Shown: positions 26,557 to 36,360, numbered from the stretch's first letter. The stretch: 64,000 nt of DNA from Sulfitobacter mediterraneus (GCF_016801775.1 NZ_CP069004.1:3162001-3226000); one strand, 5' to 3'. Numbers and translations are program-made. Notes: generated from the sequence alone by a model not told the origin.

Positions 26557-27406
26557 GATCCGTTTTGCCAGACCGGATGAACGCGAAGATGTGGTGCAGT
26601 TCATGCATCAAAGTTTCCCCCGCGCGAAATGGTCCATCGACGGTTGGCGCAAGCTTCTTTCCGGGCGCTGGGCGCAGGAAGATGACCCCTTTGCCGTGGT
26701 CGTGCGCGATCAAGGCAGGATGATTGGCGTGCTGGGCCTTGTGATGTCACGGCGGCAGATGGATTTTGGCACGGCCCGCCTATGCAACCTGACCTCATGG
26801 TATGTCGATAAGGCCTATCGCGGGCAAGGGATCGGGCAAAGGGTGATGCAATTGGTCACGGCAGATCCTGCGCTGACCTGTACCAACCTAAGCAGCGCGC
26901 GCGGGGCGTTGGGCGTGGTCGCCAATGTCGGGTTGCAGGTGCTCGACGATACCCGATTTATCTGGGAACGGTCGGGGCCATCAAGATTGCTGGTTCACGA
27001 TGATCTGGATGGCACTGAAGGCGTGCTCTCAGAACAGGAGCAGCAAATTTTGAAGGATCACGCTGACCTGAAACTGTGTCCCTTGGTGATCGAAACATCT
27101 GGCGGGCCGTGCTTTATGATGATCTCGGTCCAGCAAAAGGTCGATGCATATATCACGCACGAGGTGATGTACCTAGGGGACCGCGCTCTCTTTGCCCGCT
27201 ATGCCCGTGAAATTGCCGATGCGGTATTGCCGGAAGGTCACGCGGCGGTACTGTCGGTCGATAGCCGGTTTGTTGCGGAGGGGGTCGTGCCCGACCGCAC
27301 AGAGCCGATCCCGGTGCCGCGATTCTATAGTCCGGGAAACCTGTCTCCGGAAGCCATTGATCACCTCTATACCGAGATCGTCTTGCTGGGGATGAAGCTA
27401 TATTAA
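26549..27406 (+). CDS. GNAT-family N-acetyltransferase
   Basis: A 285-residue protein. The N-terminal half is a GNAT fold: IRFARPDEREDVVQFMHQSF at the start and the acetyl-CoA-binding VDKAYRGQGIGQRVMQL in motif A. The C-terminal half (about 160-285) is extra, with no recognised domain, and may add substrate specificity. The overlap with the deacetylase gene suggests a paired deacetylation and acetylation role on a sugar or wall precursor, which is inference. No clear terminator follows; the next gene is on the other strand 14 bases away. Confidence 0.82.
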   Translation: MVEIRFARPDEREDVVQFMHQSFPRAKWSIDGWRKLLSGRWAQEDDPFAVVVRDQGRMIGVLGLVMSRRQMDFGTARLCNLTSWYVDKAYRGQGIGQRVMQLVTADPALTCTNLSSARGALGVVANVGLQVLDDTRFIWERSGPSRLLVHDDLDGTEGVLSEQEQQILKDHADLKLCPLVIETSGGPCFMMISVQQKVDAYITHEVMYLGDRALFARYAREIADAVLPEGHAAVLSVDSRFVAEGVVPDRTEPIPVPRFYSPGNLSPEAIDHLYTEIVLLGMKLY

Positions 27407-27420
27407 GGGTACGGCTGCCT

Positions 27421-27843
27421 TTAAATCAGGTGCCGCGCACGTGCCCCGCGCTCAATCGCGGCGGCGTGCAAGCGGTCGATGTTAAGCTCATACCGGATTT
27501 CTTCGAGCAGGCGCAGCTCTGTTTCTTCGAGCGTCCCGTCCGCCGCCGCCACATCACAGGACAGCGCATAGGCGGTTTCATAGAGACGCTCAGGCAGGCC
27601 GCCGCGGATCAGCCCAAACAGCGCATCGAGGCCATCTTCTTGATCAAAAAGGTCAAAAACCGTTTTGCTGATGATGCTGAGGCGATCAATGTCAAAGCCT
27701 GCAAAGATCGGCAGGATATTCACTGCCGTCTGAATCTTGATCAGCTCAGTGGTACCGACATCCTCATCTGAGGCGGAAACAGCAACCATGAGAGCGATCA
27801 GGCAATCTTGAGGGCTGAGCGGGGAAGGGAGAGTATCCGGCAT
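27421..27843 (-). CDS. TerB-family (tellurite resistance-type) protein
   Basis: A 140-residue all-helical protein. The two metal-binding acidic loops of the TerB fold are visible: SASDEDVGTTE in the first half and AAADGTLEETEL in the second. Such stand-alone TerB proteins are common in alphaproteobacteria and are thought to sense metals or membrane stress; no other ter gene is nearby, so tellurite resistance is not implied. It is divergent from the lysyl-tRNA synthetase gene. Confidence 0.8.
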   Translation of the reverse strand: MPDTLPSPLSPQDCLIALMVAVSASDEDVGTTELIKIQTAVNILPIFAGFDIDRLSIISKTVFDLFDQEDGLDALFGLIRGGLPERLYETAYALSCDVAAADGTLEETELRLLEEIRYELNIDRLHAAAIERGARARHLI

Positions 27844-27965
27844 CGTGCTGCATCCTTTGCGGGGTCATGTTGCAGTGCAGAATATTGACGCTTCGACAGT
27901 GACGCAATAGGTAGACCCGCAGTCCTGCGCAAAGTGTGCGGGACAATATGAAATGGATGACCCCT

Positions 27966-29546
27966 ATGTCCGAGACGCGTGACGCTGCAATGACAAGCAA
28001 AGCCTGGCCTTTTGAAGAAGCGCGCCGGGTGCTCAAACGCTATCATAAGGCGGCGCCGGAAAAGGGATATGTGCTGTTTGAGACTGGCTATGGTCCGTCT
28101 GGTCTGCCGCATATCGGCACCTTTGGCGAAGTGTTGCGCACCACGATGATCAAACGGGCGTTCGAAGAAATTTCGGACATTCCGACCAAGCTGATCTGTT
28201 TCTCCGATGATCTCGACGGTATGCGCAAGGTGCCGGGCAACGTGCCCCAGCAAGAGATGCTGGCCGAACATATGCACAAGCCGCTGACTTCGGTGCCGGA
28301 TCCCTTTGGCACGCACGAAAGTTTTGGCCATCACAACAACGCCATGCTGCGCCGGTTCCTCGATACCTTTGGTTTTGAGTATGAGTTTTATTCGGCACGT
28401 GAGTTTTACCGCACCGGCCAGTTTGACAAGATCCTGCTGCGGGCGGCGGAAAAATACGATGAGATCATGGCGGTGATGCTGAAATCCCTGCGCGAGGAGC
28501 GCCGCCAGACCTATTCGATCTTCCTGCCGATCCATCCCGAAACCGGGCGGGTGATGTATGTGCCGATGAAAGAGGTAAATGCCAAAGAGGGCACCATCAC
28601 CTTTGACACCGAAGAGGGCGAGGAAATGACCCTGCCTGTCACTGGCGGCAATGTGAAGCTGCAATGGAAGCCGGATTTTGGCGCGCGCTGGGCGGCGCTG
28701 GATGTGGATTTCGAGATGTATGGCAAGGAACATGCCACCAACACGGCGATTTATGACCGGATTTGCGAGATCCTGGGCGGCAAAAAGCCAGAGCATTTCA
28801 GCTATGAGCTGTTTCTGGATGAGAACGGGCAGAAAATCTCCAAATCTTCGGGCAATGGGATCTCCATTGATCAGTGGCTGACCTATGCGAGCACCGAAAG
28901 CCTGTCGTATTTCATGTTCCTCAAGCCCAAAACCGCCAAGCGGATGTATTTTGATGTGATCCCCAAGGCGGTGGATGAATATCACCAACAGCTTAAGGCG
29001 TATGAGACGCAAGACACCAAAGCGCGGCTCAATAACCCTGTTTGGCATATTCACGGCGGCGATGTTCCGACCTCGGATATGGTCGTTCCGTTTTCGATGT
29101 TGTTGAATCTTGCTTCTGTTTCCAGCGCCGAGGACAAGTCGCAACTGTGGGGCTTTATCCAGCGATATGCACCCGAAGCGACACCGGAAACCAACCCCGG
29201 AATGGACGCGGCGGCGGGTCATGCGGTGGCCTATTACAACGACTTTGTGAAGCCAAACAAAACTTTCCGTGCGCCCAGTGATCTGGAGCGGACCGCGTTG
29301 GAAGAGCTGCGCGACAATCTCAAATCCTGGGATGGTGGATTGGATGCCGAGGCGCTGCAAAGCATGGTCTTTGCCGTTGGCAAACCAAAGTTCGAGCCGC
29401 TGCGCGATTGGTTCACGGCCCTTTACGAGGTGTTGCTGGGTGCCAGCCAAGGCCCGCGCTTCGGTGGATTTATCGCGCTTTATGGCGTGGATGAAACTGT
29501 CGCGCTGATTGATGATGCGCTGGCGGGAAAACTGACAGAAGGCTGA
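27966..29546 (+). CDS. lysK: lysyl-tRNA synthetase, class I
   Basis: A 526-residue class I (archaeal-type) LysRS. The HIGH motif is [13 protein letters not shown] and the KMSKS motif is [10 protein letters not shown], both in the Rossmann-fold class I core; class II LysRS has neither. [16 protein letters not shown] is another conserved block. Some alphaproteobacteria use this form as their only LysRS. The start [16 protein letters not shown] follows remembered Roseobacter homologues; in-frame ATGs 10 and 6 codons upstream exist, so the start is not certain. Confidence 0.93.
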   Translation: MSETRDAAMTSKAWPFEEARRVLKRYHKAAPEKGYVLFETGYGPSGLPHIGTFGEVLRTTMIKRAFEEISDIPTKLICFSDDLDGMRKVPGNVPQQEMLAEHMHKPLTSVPDPFGTHESFGHHNNAMLRRFLDTFGFEYEFYSAREFYRTGQFDKILLRAAEKYDEIMAVMLKSLREERRQTYSIFLPIHPETGRVMYVPMKEVNAKEGTITFDTEEGEEMTLPVTGGNVKLQWKPDFGARWAALDVDFEMYGKEHATNTAIYDRICEILGGKKPEHFSYELFLDENGQKISKSSGNGISIDQWLTYASTESLSYFMFLKPKTAKRMYFDVIPKAVDEYHQQLKAYETQDTKARLNNPVWHIHGGDVPTSDMVVPFSMLLNLASVSSAEDKSQLWGFIQRYAPEATPETNPGMDAAAGHAVAYYNDFVKPNKTFRAPSDLERTALEELRDNLKSWDGGLDAEALQSMVFAVGKPKFEPLRDWFTALYEVLLGASQGPRFGGFIALYGVDETVALIDDALAGKLTEG

Positions 29547-29607
29547 AACTCTTGCCTCGGTGCTGCCGTGACTTAGCTTAAGTCATGTCAGCAAGGGAGC
29601 GAGAGAG

Positions 29608-30021
29608 ATGCGAAGCTTTATTACATCTGTGTTCGGAGGGCTGGTTTTGTCGGCCCTCCTTGTCTTTGGTGCGGCGGCGCAGGTGCCCGAGGTGGAAGAC
29701 ACCATCAACCGCCAGATTGAGGCGTTCAAAGCGGATGATTTCGCTGAGGCCTTCACCTTTGCCACGCCGACCTTGCAACGGCTGTTCCAATCACCACAGA
29801 ACTTTGAGCGGATGGTGATCAATGGCTATCCAATGGTCTGGAGACCTGCCGAAGTGCGATATCTTGAACAGGTGCAAGATGGGCCGGTGGTCTATCAAAA
29901 GGTACAGATCACAGATGCCAAAGGGTTCACGCATCTGCTTCTTTACCGGATGCAGCAGACCGCCGAAGGGTGGCGCATTGGCGGCGTTCAGTTGATGGCC
30001 GCACCGGGCGGCACTGCCTGA
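29608..30021 (+). CDS. DUF4864 domain protein, exported
   Basis: A 137-residue protein. A signal peptide (MRSFITSVFGG to AAAQ) is followed by a DUF4864 domain with INRQIEAFKADDFAEAFTFA, FERMVINGYPMVWRP and LYRMQQTAEGWRIGGVQL. The layout resembles an NTF2-like cone fold. Function is unknown. GGGAGCGAGAGAG precedes the ATG. It lies 61 bases after the LysRS gene. Confidence 0.82.
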   Translation: MRSFITSVFGGLVLSALLVFGAAAQVPEVEDTINRQIEAFKADDFAEAFTFATPTLQRLFQSPQNFERMVINGYPMVWRPAEVRYLEQVQDGPVVYQKVQITDAKGFTHLLLYRMQQTAEGWRIGGVQLMAAPGGTA

Positions 30022-30175
30022 TCGCATGATCCATGGGGTGTTGCACCTGCGCCGGACGATCCCGCACGGCACAGTTAACCCTTGCCCGATACTTCCCTGA
30101 GCCGACCCGGCAATGCCGGGAGATGCGGCAATCTGGCGGTCCGTGATTTGCGGCCCCGAACAAAGGGAAAATGCG

Positions 30176-32464
30176 ATGAACAAGGCAATTACCGAGGGTC
30201 TGGTGTTGGCTCCGACCCCCTATGCGAATGGTTTGGATGTCTATTCAAGCGGCGATGGGACAGCCGGATCTGATACCTACGACAACGATCCCAACGCCTT
30301 GTTTGTACCTGCAGATCAGGATTTTGGCGGCGCGCTGGAAATTCTGAAAACCCAAGGCGTCCAGAAGATCCGGTTTATGGGGCAAACGCCGATCCTGCCG
30401 GGCTGCTATTTGCAAATCCGTGTGCGGGTTAAGGCGATCAGTGGCAATCTGCCGTCGGTGCGAATTGCGGGGTATCCGGCACTGGGTAATGGCAGCCGTG
30501 TGACTGGCTTGACTGAGTTTTCGGCCGCCGTTGATTTGACAAGCTATGGCGAAGTGGTCGAGGTGCGGGCCATTGTTGGCACCGGCACGCGCGGCGGGGT
30601 CGATATGCCATGGGGCAATGAGCCGGTTTACGGACATTTTGGTTTGGATCTGATCGGGCCTAATGGCGGCATTGTGCGGGTCGATGATATCGAGATTGAA
30701 GATGTCACTGCCGTGTTCCTGCGCGGGATGATCTCAACAGTTGATGTGACGGACTACGGCGCCATCGGCGACGGCACCACCGACAATACCGCAGCATTTG
30801 AGGCCGCCAATGCGGCGGCCAACGGGCGCGAGGTGTTTGTGCCAGCAGGTGTCTTTCATCTGGAAAACGATGTGACTTTCGACACGGCGGTCAAGTTCGA
30901 AGGGCGGGTGACAATGCCTGTTGCCGCCAAACTGCTGCTGCGCCGCAGCTTTGATCTGCCCAGCTATATCGAGGCCTTTGAAGATGAGGCAGAGGCGTTT
31001 CGCAAAGCGTTTCAGGCATTGCTGAGCAACTCGGATCACGAAACGCTGGATTTGGGCGGGCGTAAGGTCACGATTACCGGACCACTGGATATGCAGGCTG
31101 CGGTTCCGGATCGCGACAGCTATGCCACGCGCCGGGTGATCCGCAACGGCCAGCTTGAGGCGGAAAACTCTGCCGCTTGGGACACTGACACCGTGACTTC
31201 CCAAGCGACTTATGATGCTGGCAGCAACCGCGTGCTGACCAATGTGGCGAATGTGGCGAATGTGCAGGTGGGGGCGCTGGTCGAAGGCACGGGCGTGGGA
31301 CGCGAGGTCTATGTCGAGGACAAAAACGAAGCGACACAGCAAGTGACCCTGACGCAGCCGCTTTTTGATGCGGAAGGCACCCAGACATTCACGTTCAGGC
31401 GGTTCAAATACCTTGTAGACTTCAGCGGCTTTAACCAGCTCAGCAAATTCGTGATGGCGGATATCGAGTTTCAATGTAACGACCGGTGCAGCGGCATCAT
31501 GTTGGCCCGGTCAGGCATCTCATTTCATCTGCGTGACTGTTTCATCAGCCGCCCGATGGATCGGGGGATCACCTCGGCAGGCACAGGGTGTCAGGGGATG
31601 TTGGTGGATCGATGTCAGTTCCTGTCTGCCGAAGATCCGCTGGACGTCCCGAACCGCAAAAGCATCGGTTTCAATGCCAACACCAACGATGTGAAAATCC
31701 GCAACAACCGGGCGACCAAATTCCGGCATTTCGGGTTGCTTGCTGGGGCCAACAACATCGTGACGGGCAACCACTTTTTCCAAGGTGATACGGTGCAAGA
31801 CGGTGTGCGATCCGCAGGGATTGTCCTGGCCAATACCCATGTCAGCAGCGTGATTTCAGGCAATTACATCGACAACTGCTTTATCGAGTGGACCAATGAG
31901 CATGATTCCGCGCCAGAGTTCAATTCGGAGTTTTCCTTTAGCGCACTCAGCATCACCGACAACATCTTTCTGTCCGGCGAAGTGGCACCATGGTTCAGCT
32001 ATATCATTGTCAAACCACATGGCGCGGGGCACTTCCTGAGCGGAGTCACAATCACCGGGAACAGGTTCCGCAGCTTGAATGGTTCGATTGACCGGGTTGA
32101 GCGGGTCGATGACAGCTTTGCCGCTTTGGACATGTCGCGGTGCAAAAATCTGGTGATGGCGGCCAACTCGTTTCACGCTGTGTCAAACCCTGTTGAGAAC
32201 CCGGCCTATGTGGAATTTGACCAGAACCAGCCGTCCACTGCGTGGGATATTGATGCCGGCCCTCAATTGCCGTTTTCCGGACAGGCCTTGCAGGTGGACA
32301 GCGTGATGCCATTTGGCCCGATCCGAAATGACAACAATGTTCGCCAATATGACATGCCCTATGTCGATCTGCAGCATGGGGCCCAGGGTGATCATATCCA
32401 ACTGGTTTGGCCGACGCCTGTGAAAGGGACAGTGCAGGCCATGGTCCGTATGGACAAACGTTAA
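30176..32464 (+). CDS. large right-handed beta-helix protein (pectate-lyase-superfamily/GH28-related)
   Basis: A 762-residue protein without an obvious signal peptide. The N-terminal part (about 1-185) is strand-rich and may be a binding domain. VTDYGAIGDGTTDNTAAFE (about 195) is the hallmark start of the pectate-lyase-3/GH28-related beta-helix. The remainder contains many short turns such as LVDRCQF, ISGNYIDN and ITGNRFRS, typical of parallel beta-helix coils. Proteins of this type act on polysaccharides or serve as tailspike-like adhesins. AAAGGGA precedes the ATG; a longer frame lacks a site. It stands alone, facing an outer-membrane protein gene. Confidence 0.8.
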   Translation: MNKAITEGLVLAPTPYANGLDVYSSGDGTAGSDTYDNDPNALFVPADQDFGGALEILKTQGVQKIRFMGQTPILPGCYLQIRVRVKAISGNLPSVRIAGYPALGNGSRVTGLTEFSAAVDLTSYGEVVEVRAIVGTGTRGGVDMPWGNEPVYGHFGLDLIGPNGGIVRVDDIEIEDVTAVFLRGMISTVDVTDYGAIGDGTTDNTAAFEAANAAANGREVFVPAGVFHLENDVTFDTAVKFEGRVTMPVAAKLLLRRSFDLPSYIEAFEDEAEAFRKAFQALLSNSDHETLDLGGRKVTITGPLDMQAAVPDRDSYATRRVIRNGQLEAENSAAWDTDTVTSQATYDAGSNRVLTNVANVANVQVGALVEGTGVGREVYVEDKNEATQQVTLTQPLFDAEGTQTFTFRRFKYLVDFSGFNQLSKFVMADIEFQCNDRCSGIMLARSGISFHLRDCFISRPMDRGITSAGTGCQGMLVDRCQFLSAEDPLDVPNRKSIGFNANTNDVKIRNNRATKFRHFGLLAGANNIVTGNHFFQGDTVQDGVRSAGIVLANTHVSSVISGNYIDNCFIEWTNEHDSAPEFNSEFSFSALSITDNIFLSGEVAPWFSYIIVKPHGAGHFLSGVTITGNRFRSLNGSIDRVERVDDSFAALDMSRCKNLVMAANSFHAVSNPVENPAYVEFDQNQPSTAWDIDAGPQLPFSGQALQVDSVMPFGPIRNDNNVRQYDMPYVDLQHGAQGDHIQLVWPTPVKGTVQAMVRMDKR

Positions 32465-32465
32465 A

Positions 32466-32508
32466 GGGATCGCTCGGAACTCGCGAAGGGGATCGCTCAG
32501 AACTCGCG
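32466..32508. repeat. imperfect 20-base tandem repeat at the 3' end of an outer-membrane protein gene
   Basis: GGGATCGCTCGGAACTCGCG (32466-32485) is repeated as the same sequence with one change at 32489-32508. The second copy contains the stop and last codons of the minus-strand gene; the first copy lies just past the stop and has TCG instead of TCA. This looks like a recent small duplication of the gene's end. Confidence 0.75.
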
Positions 32509-33165
32509 CCACAAGCCAATTTTGATGCGGTTTGTGGCGATGCCTTTAAGCGGTGCCTCAATCCCAAGCTGGATTTGAAAATCAGTAACGGGTGGGCGGA
32601 TCACCAACGATGGAACGAAGGTGGCATAGGTGCTGCCATCGGCATGGCCGAGGTTCAGTTCGAGAATGCCTTTGGTGGTATCCCCCAGATCAACGCCAAA
32701 CGTCCCATCCAGCTTGGCGCGGTAGTCTTTGGTTTTGATGTCCCAAAGCAGCGACCCGTCCACGGTGACCCATCCGCCCTTCGCGCCCATCTGCATGCCG
32801 CGGCCCCAGGTCAGCCCGGTTTTAACCATAGGGCGGGTGCCGTAGCTGCCCCAATCTGCGCCGATGCCAACCTCATAGGCAAGTTTGTTCTCCCCTTCCG
32901 CAGGACCAAGGGCGCGGCGAAAGAACAAAACAGCGCTTCCGTTCTTGCCAGAAGGATCGCTTGCCGTCAGGTTCAGGTCGGCGACCAGCGTTGTCTCCCT
33001 AGACAGGCCAAACTCCAGATAGGTGCTGCTTTGGGTTTCGAACGTCCGGGTGCTGCTGACGGAGGTCGACAGAAAGGTCTTACCCTCTTCACGCAGCCAT
33101 GGGCCAGCGGCCAATGGGGCAGCGAGGCAGTGCAGGATCGCGGTAATCAAGAGAAAATAACGCAT
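32497..33165 (-). CDS. outer-membrane beta-barrel-type hypothetical protein
   Basis: A 222-residue protein. A signal peptide (MRYFLLITAILHCLAAPLAA) is followed by a mature part rich in alternating hydrophobic/polar strands, such as STYLEFGLSRETTLVADLNL. It ends in IKIGLWREF, where a terminal Phe is the usual outer-membrane assembly signal. No family is recognised. It converges with the beta-helix gene, and the tandem repeat at 32466-32508 lies at its 3' end. An upstream region of 125 bases holds the terminator of the next minus-strand gene. Confidence 0.7.
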   Translation of the reverse strand: MRYFLLITAILHCLAAPLAAGPWLREEGKTFLSTSVSSTRTFETQSSTYLEFGLSRETTLVADLNLTASDPSGKNGSAVLFFRRALGPAEGENKLAYEVGIGADWGSYGTRPMVKTGLTWGRGMQMGAKGGWVTVDGSLLWDIKTKDYRAKLDGTFGVDLGDTTKGILELNLGHADGSTYATFVPSLVIRPPVTDFQIQLGIEAPLKGIATNRIKIGLWREF

Positions 33166-33236
33166 CGGGCCCTCCGGCCCTGATCGTCCTAAACGAAGGT
33201 TAACAAATCCTTACGAAACCGGCGTGCCGAAAAGAC

Positions 33237-33270
33237 AAAAGGCCCGGAGCGACGAACGCTCCGGGCCTCC
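33237..33270 (-). terminator. terminator of the PLDNc-domain gene
   Basis: GGCCCGGAGCG and CGCTCCGGGCC form a perfect 11-base stem with a 5-base loop. AAAA on the plus strand before the stem gives the T run on the minus strand. Confidence 0.85.
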
Positions 33271-33290
33271 TTTGGGTCAGTGATCGGGTC

Positions 33291-33476
33291 TTACACGCGG
33301 ACGGAACCGCCACGGGGACCGGCGATCAGCCAGACGATCAAGCCGACAACTGGCAACAGCAGGATGCCGAGTGTCCAGAGGATCTTGCTCAGCGTCGAGG
33401 TGCTGGAGGTCAGAACCTGATAGATGGCGTAAATGTCAGCGATCAGGATGATCAGTCCAAGAAGTCCGTATTCCAT
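33291..33476 (-). CDS. small PLDNc-domain membrane protein
   Basis: A 61-residue protein with two membrane segments (about 3-22 and 32-52). The sequence SKILWTLGILLLPVVGLIVW followed by LIAGPRG is the phospholipase D-nuclease N-terminal (PLDNc) domain; no catalytic domain is attached. Such proteins are common stand-alone membrane peptides of unknown role, often stress-induced. A GGAG site (AACGGAGAAATAC on the minus strand) lies upstream, and a possible ECF-type promoter is at 33518-33543. Confidence 0.85.
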   Translation of the reverse strand: MEYGLLGLIILIADIYAIYQVLTSSTSTLSKILWTLGILLLPVVGLIVWLIAGPRGGSVRV

Positions 33477-33517
33477 TGTATTTCTCCGTTTGTGATTAGC
33501 AGGTGGTCTGCCGAATT

Positions 33518-33543
33518 AACCGCGATAGGACCCGATCGGTTCC
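33518..33543 (-). promoter_or_regulatory. possible ECF-sigma promoter of the PLDNc gene
   Basis: On the minus strand, GGAAC is followed after 17 bases by GGTT, close to the GGAAC-N16/17-CGTT pattern of alphaproteobacterial EcfG-type promoters. It would give a leader of roughly 35 bases. A similar element points the other way at 33728-33752. Confidence 0.35.
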
Positions 33544-33727
33544 AATTCCGCCGAAATAATTCCGTCCAACGTGCCTGCCCTATTAGAAATCCTAAATTGA
33601 AGGCCGCGCGGCGCGAGGGGTGGAATGGTTTCTAAGCGAATTCCAAATTCCCCTTGAAAACATAGGTTTGACTGCCGTCTGCCGACCATAAAGGATACCG
33701 ATCTAAAACAATCATGTCATATTTTCG

Positions 33728-33752
33728 GGAACCAAATCGCGGGACGACTGTT
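33728..33752 (+). promoter_or_regulatory. possible ECF-sigma promoter of the gene at 33799
   Basis: GGAAC is followed after 16 bases by TGTT, three of four matches to CGTT. It would give a leader of about 40 bases before the ATG at 33799. It pairs with the opposing element at 33518-33543. Confidence 0.35.
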
Positions 33753-33798
33753 CTTTCCCCATGACGTTCAAACGCAACGGACTTGAAAGGAAAAGACA

Positions 33799-34080
33799 AT
33801 GAAGTCGACCACAGCAATTATTGGCGGTGCAGCCGCCGCAGTCGTTATCGCCGCCGGTATCTACATGATTGATATCGACCAGACACAAGAGACCCGCATG
33901 CCTGACGTGGACGTTTCTGTTAACGGCGGACAGCTGCCAGAGTTTGAAGCAGAGGTCGGGTCTGTTTCCGTTGAGCAAGAAGATGTGACCGTCGAAGTTC
34001 CAGATGTGGAGGTTACGATGGAAGAGAAGCGCCTCTCCGTGCCGACTCTGGAAATCACGCCGCCATCAGACGACAGCTGA
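33799..34080 (+). CDS. small acidic membrane-anchored protein of unknown function
   Basis: A 93-residue protein. One N-terminal membrane segment (about 5-27, IIGGAAAAVVIAAGIYMI) is followed by a very acidic Val-rich tail with repeating VxVxxxxLPE and VEVPDVEVT units, presumably periplasmic. No known domain. AAAGGAAAAG precedes the ATG. It has a strong terminator downstream shared with uvrB. Its divergent neighbour is also a small membrane protein, and both have similar promoter-like elements, suggesting joint stress control. Confidence 0.75.
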   Translation: MKSTTAIIGGAAAAVVIAAGIYMIDIDQTQETRMPDVDVSVNGGQLPEFEAEVGSVSVEQEDVTVEVPDVEVTMEEKRLSVPTLEITPPSDDS

Positions 34081-34096
34081 TTGAGCAATACGAATG

Positions 34097-34127
34097 AAAA
34101 AGCCCCGCAGTCGTGCGGGGCTTTTTT
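34097..34127. terminator. bidirectional terminator between the small membrane protein gene and uvrB
   Basis: AAAAAGCCCCGCA and TGCGGGGCTTTTTT form a long perfect stem with a 4-base loop and A/T tracts on both sides. Confidence 0.92.
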
Positions 34128-34143
34128 CGTTTAGACTTCGGCA

Positions 34144-36360
34144 TCAGCGGCCCTTGCGACGCTTCACCCCGCCGCGCATTCCCCCGCGGCCCATCGTGCT
34201 GCGACCGGAGGCCTTTTGCGCATCATCTACCGCCTTGTCGACCATATATTGCCGCGCCATCGGATCATCGGCAATCGCCAGATCAACCGCCTCAAGCCGT
34301 CTCACCTCGTCGCGCAGCCGCGCGGCCTCCTCGAATTCGAGGTTTTCCGCCGCCTTGCGCATATCCGTCCGAAGACCATCCAGCACCGCTTGCATGTTGC
34401 CGCCGGCCAGATTTTTGTCGATCTGCGTGGTGACGCGGTTCATGTCCACATCGCCTTTGTAGAGGCCAGACAGAATGTCCTCGACGTTCTTTTTGACCGT
34501 TGCCGGAGTGATCCCGTGTTTCTCGTTATAGGCAATCTGCTTGGCGCGCCGCCGGTCGGTTTCGGCCAGCGCCCGTTCCATTGATCCGGTGATCCTGTCC
34601 GCATACATGATCACCCGCCCTTCGGCATTACGGGCGGCGCGGCCGATGGTCTGGATCAATGAGGTTTCCGAGCGAAGGAAGCCTTCCTTGTCGGCATCGA
34701 GAATGGCCACCAATCCGCATTCGGGGATATCGAGCCCTTCGCGCAGCAAGTTGATCCCGATCAGTACGTCAAACGCCCCAAGTCGCAGATCGCGCAAGAT
34801 CTCGATCCGTTCGATGGTGTCGATGTCGCTGTGCATATAACGGACACGAATACCCTGTTCGTGCATGTATTCGGTCAGATCTTCGGCCATGCGTTTGGTC
34901 AGTGTGGTACACAGCGTGCGATAGCCGCCAGCGGCCATCAAACGCACCTCATCCAAAAGATCATCGACCTGCATCTCAACCGGACGTATTTCCACCTGCG
35001 GATCAAGCAGGCCCGTGGGGCGGATCACCTGTTCCGTGAACACGCCGCCGGTTTGCTCGATCTCCCAAGAGGCGGGCGTGGCCGAGACAAAGACCGACTG
35101 CGGGCGCATCGCATCCCATTCTTCGAACTTCAGCGGACGGTTGTCCATGCACGACGGCAGCCGGAAACCGTGTTCGGCCAAGGTAAACTTGCGCCGATAG
35201 TCACCCTTGTACATCGCGCCGATCTGCGGCACCGACACGTGGCTTTCATCGGCAAAGACAATTGCATTGTCCGGAATGAATTCAAAAAGCGTGGGTGGCG
35301 GCTCCCCCGGCGCGCGACCTGTCAGATAACGAGAATAGTTTTCAATCCCGTTGCACACGCCGGTGGCCTCCAGCATCTCAAGATCGAAATTTGTACGCTG
35401 TTCAAGCCGTTGCGCCTCTAGCAATTTCCCATCGGCGACCAGCTGATCCAGCCGCGTGCGCAGCTCTTTCTTGATGCCGATCACGGCCTGCTGCATCGTC
35501 GGCTTTGGGGTGACATAGTGACTGTTGGCATAGACGCGGATCTGGTCGAAAGTGTCGGTCTTTTCGCCTGTGAGAGGGTCGAACTCGGTAATGCTTTCCA
35601 GCTCTTCGCCAAAGAAGGACAGACGCCAGGCGCGGTCCTCAAGGTGGGCCGGGAAGATTTCAAGCGAATCGCCGCGCACGCGGAAAGACCCGCGCTGGAA
35701 CGCGGCATCGTTGCGGCGGTATTGCTGGGCGACAAGATCCGCGATCACCTGCCGTTGGTCATAGCTGGTTCCGGCCTTGAGATCCTGCGTCATCGCGCCA
35801 TAGGTTTCGACCGAACCGATGCCGTAAATACAAGAGACCGAGGCCACGATGATCACATCGTCCCGCTCGAGCAGCGCCCGCGTGGCCGAGTGGCGCATGC
35901 GGTCGATCTGTTCGTTGATCTGGCTTTCTTTCTCAATATAGGTGTCGGACCGCGCCACATAGGCTTCGGGCTGGTAGTAGTCATAGTAGCTGACGAAATA
36001 TTCCACCGCATTGTCTGGAAAGAAGCCCTTGAATTCGCCATATAGCTGAGCCGCGAGGGTCTTGTTCGGGGCGAGAATGATCGCGGGGCGCTGGGTCTCC
36101 TCAATCACCTTGGCCATGGTAAAGGTCTTGCCTGTGCCCGTCGCACCCAACAGAACCTGATCGCGGTCGCCGTCAAAGATGCCTGTAGACAACTCCTTGA
36201 TGGCGGTGGGTTGATCGCCCGCGGGTTCAAATTCCGTATGCAGGACAAATTTGCGACCACCTTCCAGTTTGGGACGGCTGCGCACATCCGGTGCCGGATT
36301 GGCCATGATCGGCATGGAATCGGGATTGCCGCCGGATTTGTCGGTTTGTGCGTAGGGCAT
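34144..36360 (-). CDS. uvrB: excinuclease ABC subunit UvrB
   Basis: A 738-residue DNA repair helicase-like protein. Walker A is [10 protein letters not shown], the damage-verifying beta-hairpin is [12 protein letters not shown], motif II is VFADESHVS, and motif VI lies in [13 protein letters not shown]. The C-terminal UVR domain ([20 protein letters not shown]) contacts UvrC, followed by a Gly/Arg-rich tail MGRGGMRGG that is longer than in enterobacteria. UvrB is loaded by UvrA and recruits UvrC in nucleotide excision repair. The start [10 protein letters not shown] matches remembered Rhodobacteraceae homologues; a start 9 codons earlier is also possible. Confidence 0.96.
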   Translation of the reverse strand: MPYAQTDKSGGNPDSMPIMANPAPDVRSRPKLEGGRKFVLHTEFEPAGDQPTAIKELSTGIFDGDRDQVLLGATGTGKTFTMAKVIEETQRPAIILAPNKTLAAQLYGEFKGFFPDNAVEYFVSYYDYYQPEAYVARSDTYIEKESQINEQIDRMRHSATRALLERDDVIIVASVSCIYGIGSVETYGAMTQDLKAGTSYDQRQVIADLVAQQYRRNDAAFQRGSFRVRGDSLEIFPAHLEDRAWRLSFFGEELESITEFDPLTGEKTDTFDQIRVYANSHYVTPKPTMQQAVIGIKKELRTRLDQLVADGKLLEAQRLEQRTNFDLEMLEATGVCNGIENYSRYLTGRAPGEPPPTLFEFIPDNAIVFADESHVSVPQIGAMYKGDYRRKFTLAEHGFRLPSCMDNRPLKFEEWDAMRPQSVFVSATPASWEIEQTGGVFTEQVIRPTGLLDPQVEIRPVEMQVDDLLDEVRLMAAGGYRTLCTTLTKRMAEDLTEYMHEQGIRVRYMHSDIDTIERIEILRDLRLGAFDVLIGINLLREGLDIPECGLVAILDADKEGFLRSETSLIQTIGRAARNAEGRVIMYADRITGSMERALAETDRRRAKQIAYNEKHGITPATVKKNVEDILSGLYKGDVDMNRVTTQIDKNLAGGNMQAVLDGLRTDMRKAAENLEFEEAARLRDEVRRLEAVDLAIADDPMARQYMVDKAVDDAQKASGRSTMGRGGMRGGVKRRKGR

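Larger units (their letters stand above)
33477..33798. other. 322-base intergenic region between two divergent small-membrane-protein genes
   Basis: No coding frame looks real: a 61-codon frame on the minus strand lacks a ribosome-binding site and family features. The region holds two oppositely directed GGAAC-type promoter-like elements and a repeated AATTCC motif near 33549 and 33640-33652. Confidence 0.5.

Noticed and set aside
27798..29450. A 550-codon open frame on the minus strand opposite the lysyl-tRNA synthetase gene
   Set aside because: It is the antisense shadow of a GC-rich gene with clear class I LysRS motifs; it has no family features and spans three loci.
31229..31265. Short repeated codons (AATGTGGCG type) inside the beta-helix gene as a tandem repeat element
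   Set aside because: It encodes a repeated Val-Ala-Asn step within one protein and does not extend outside the frame.
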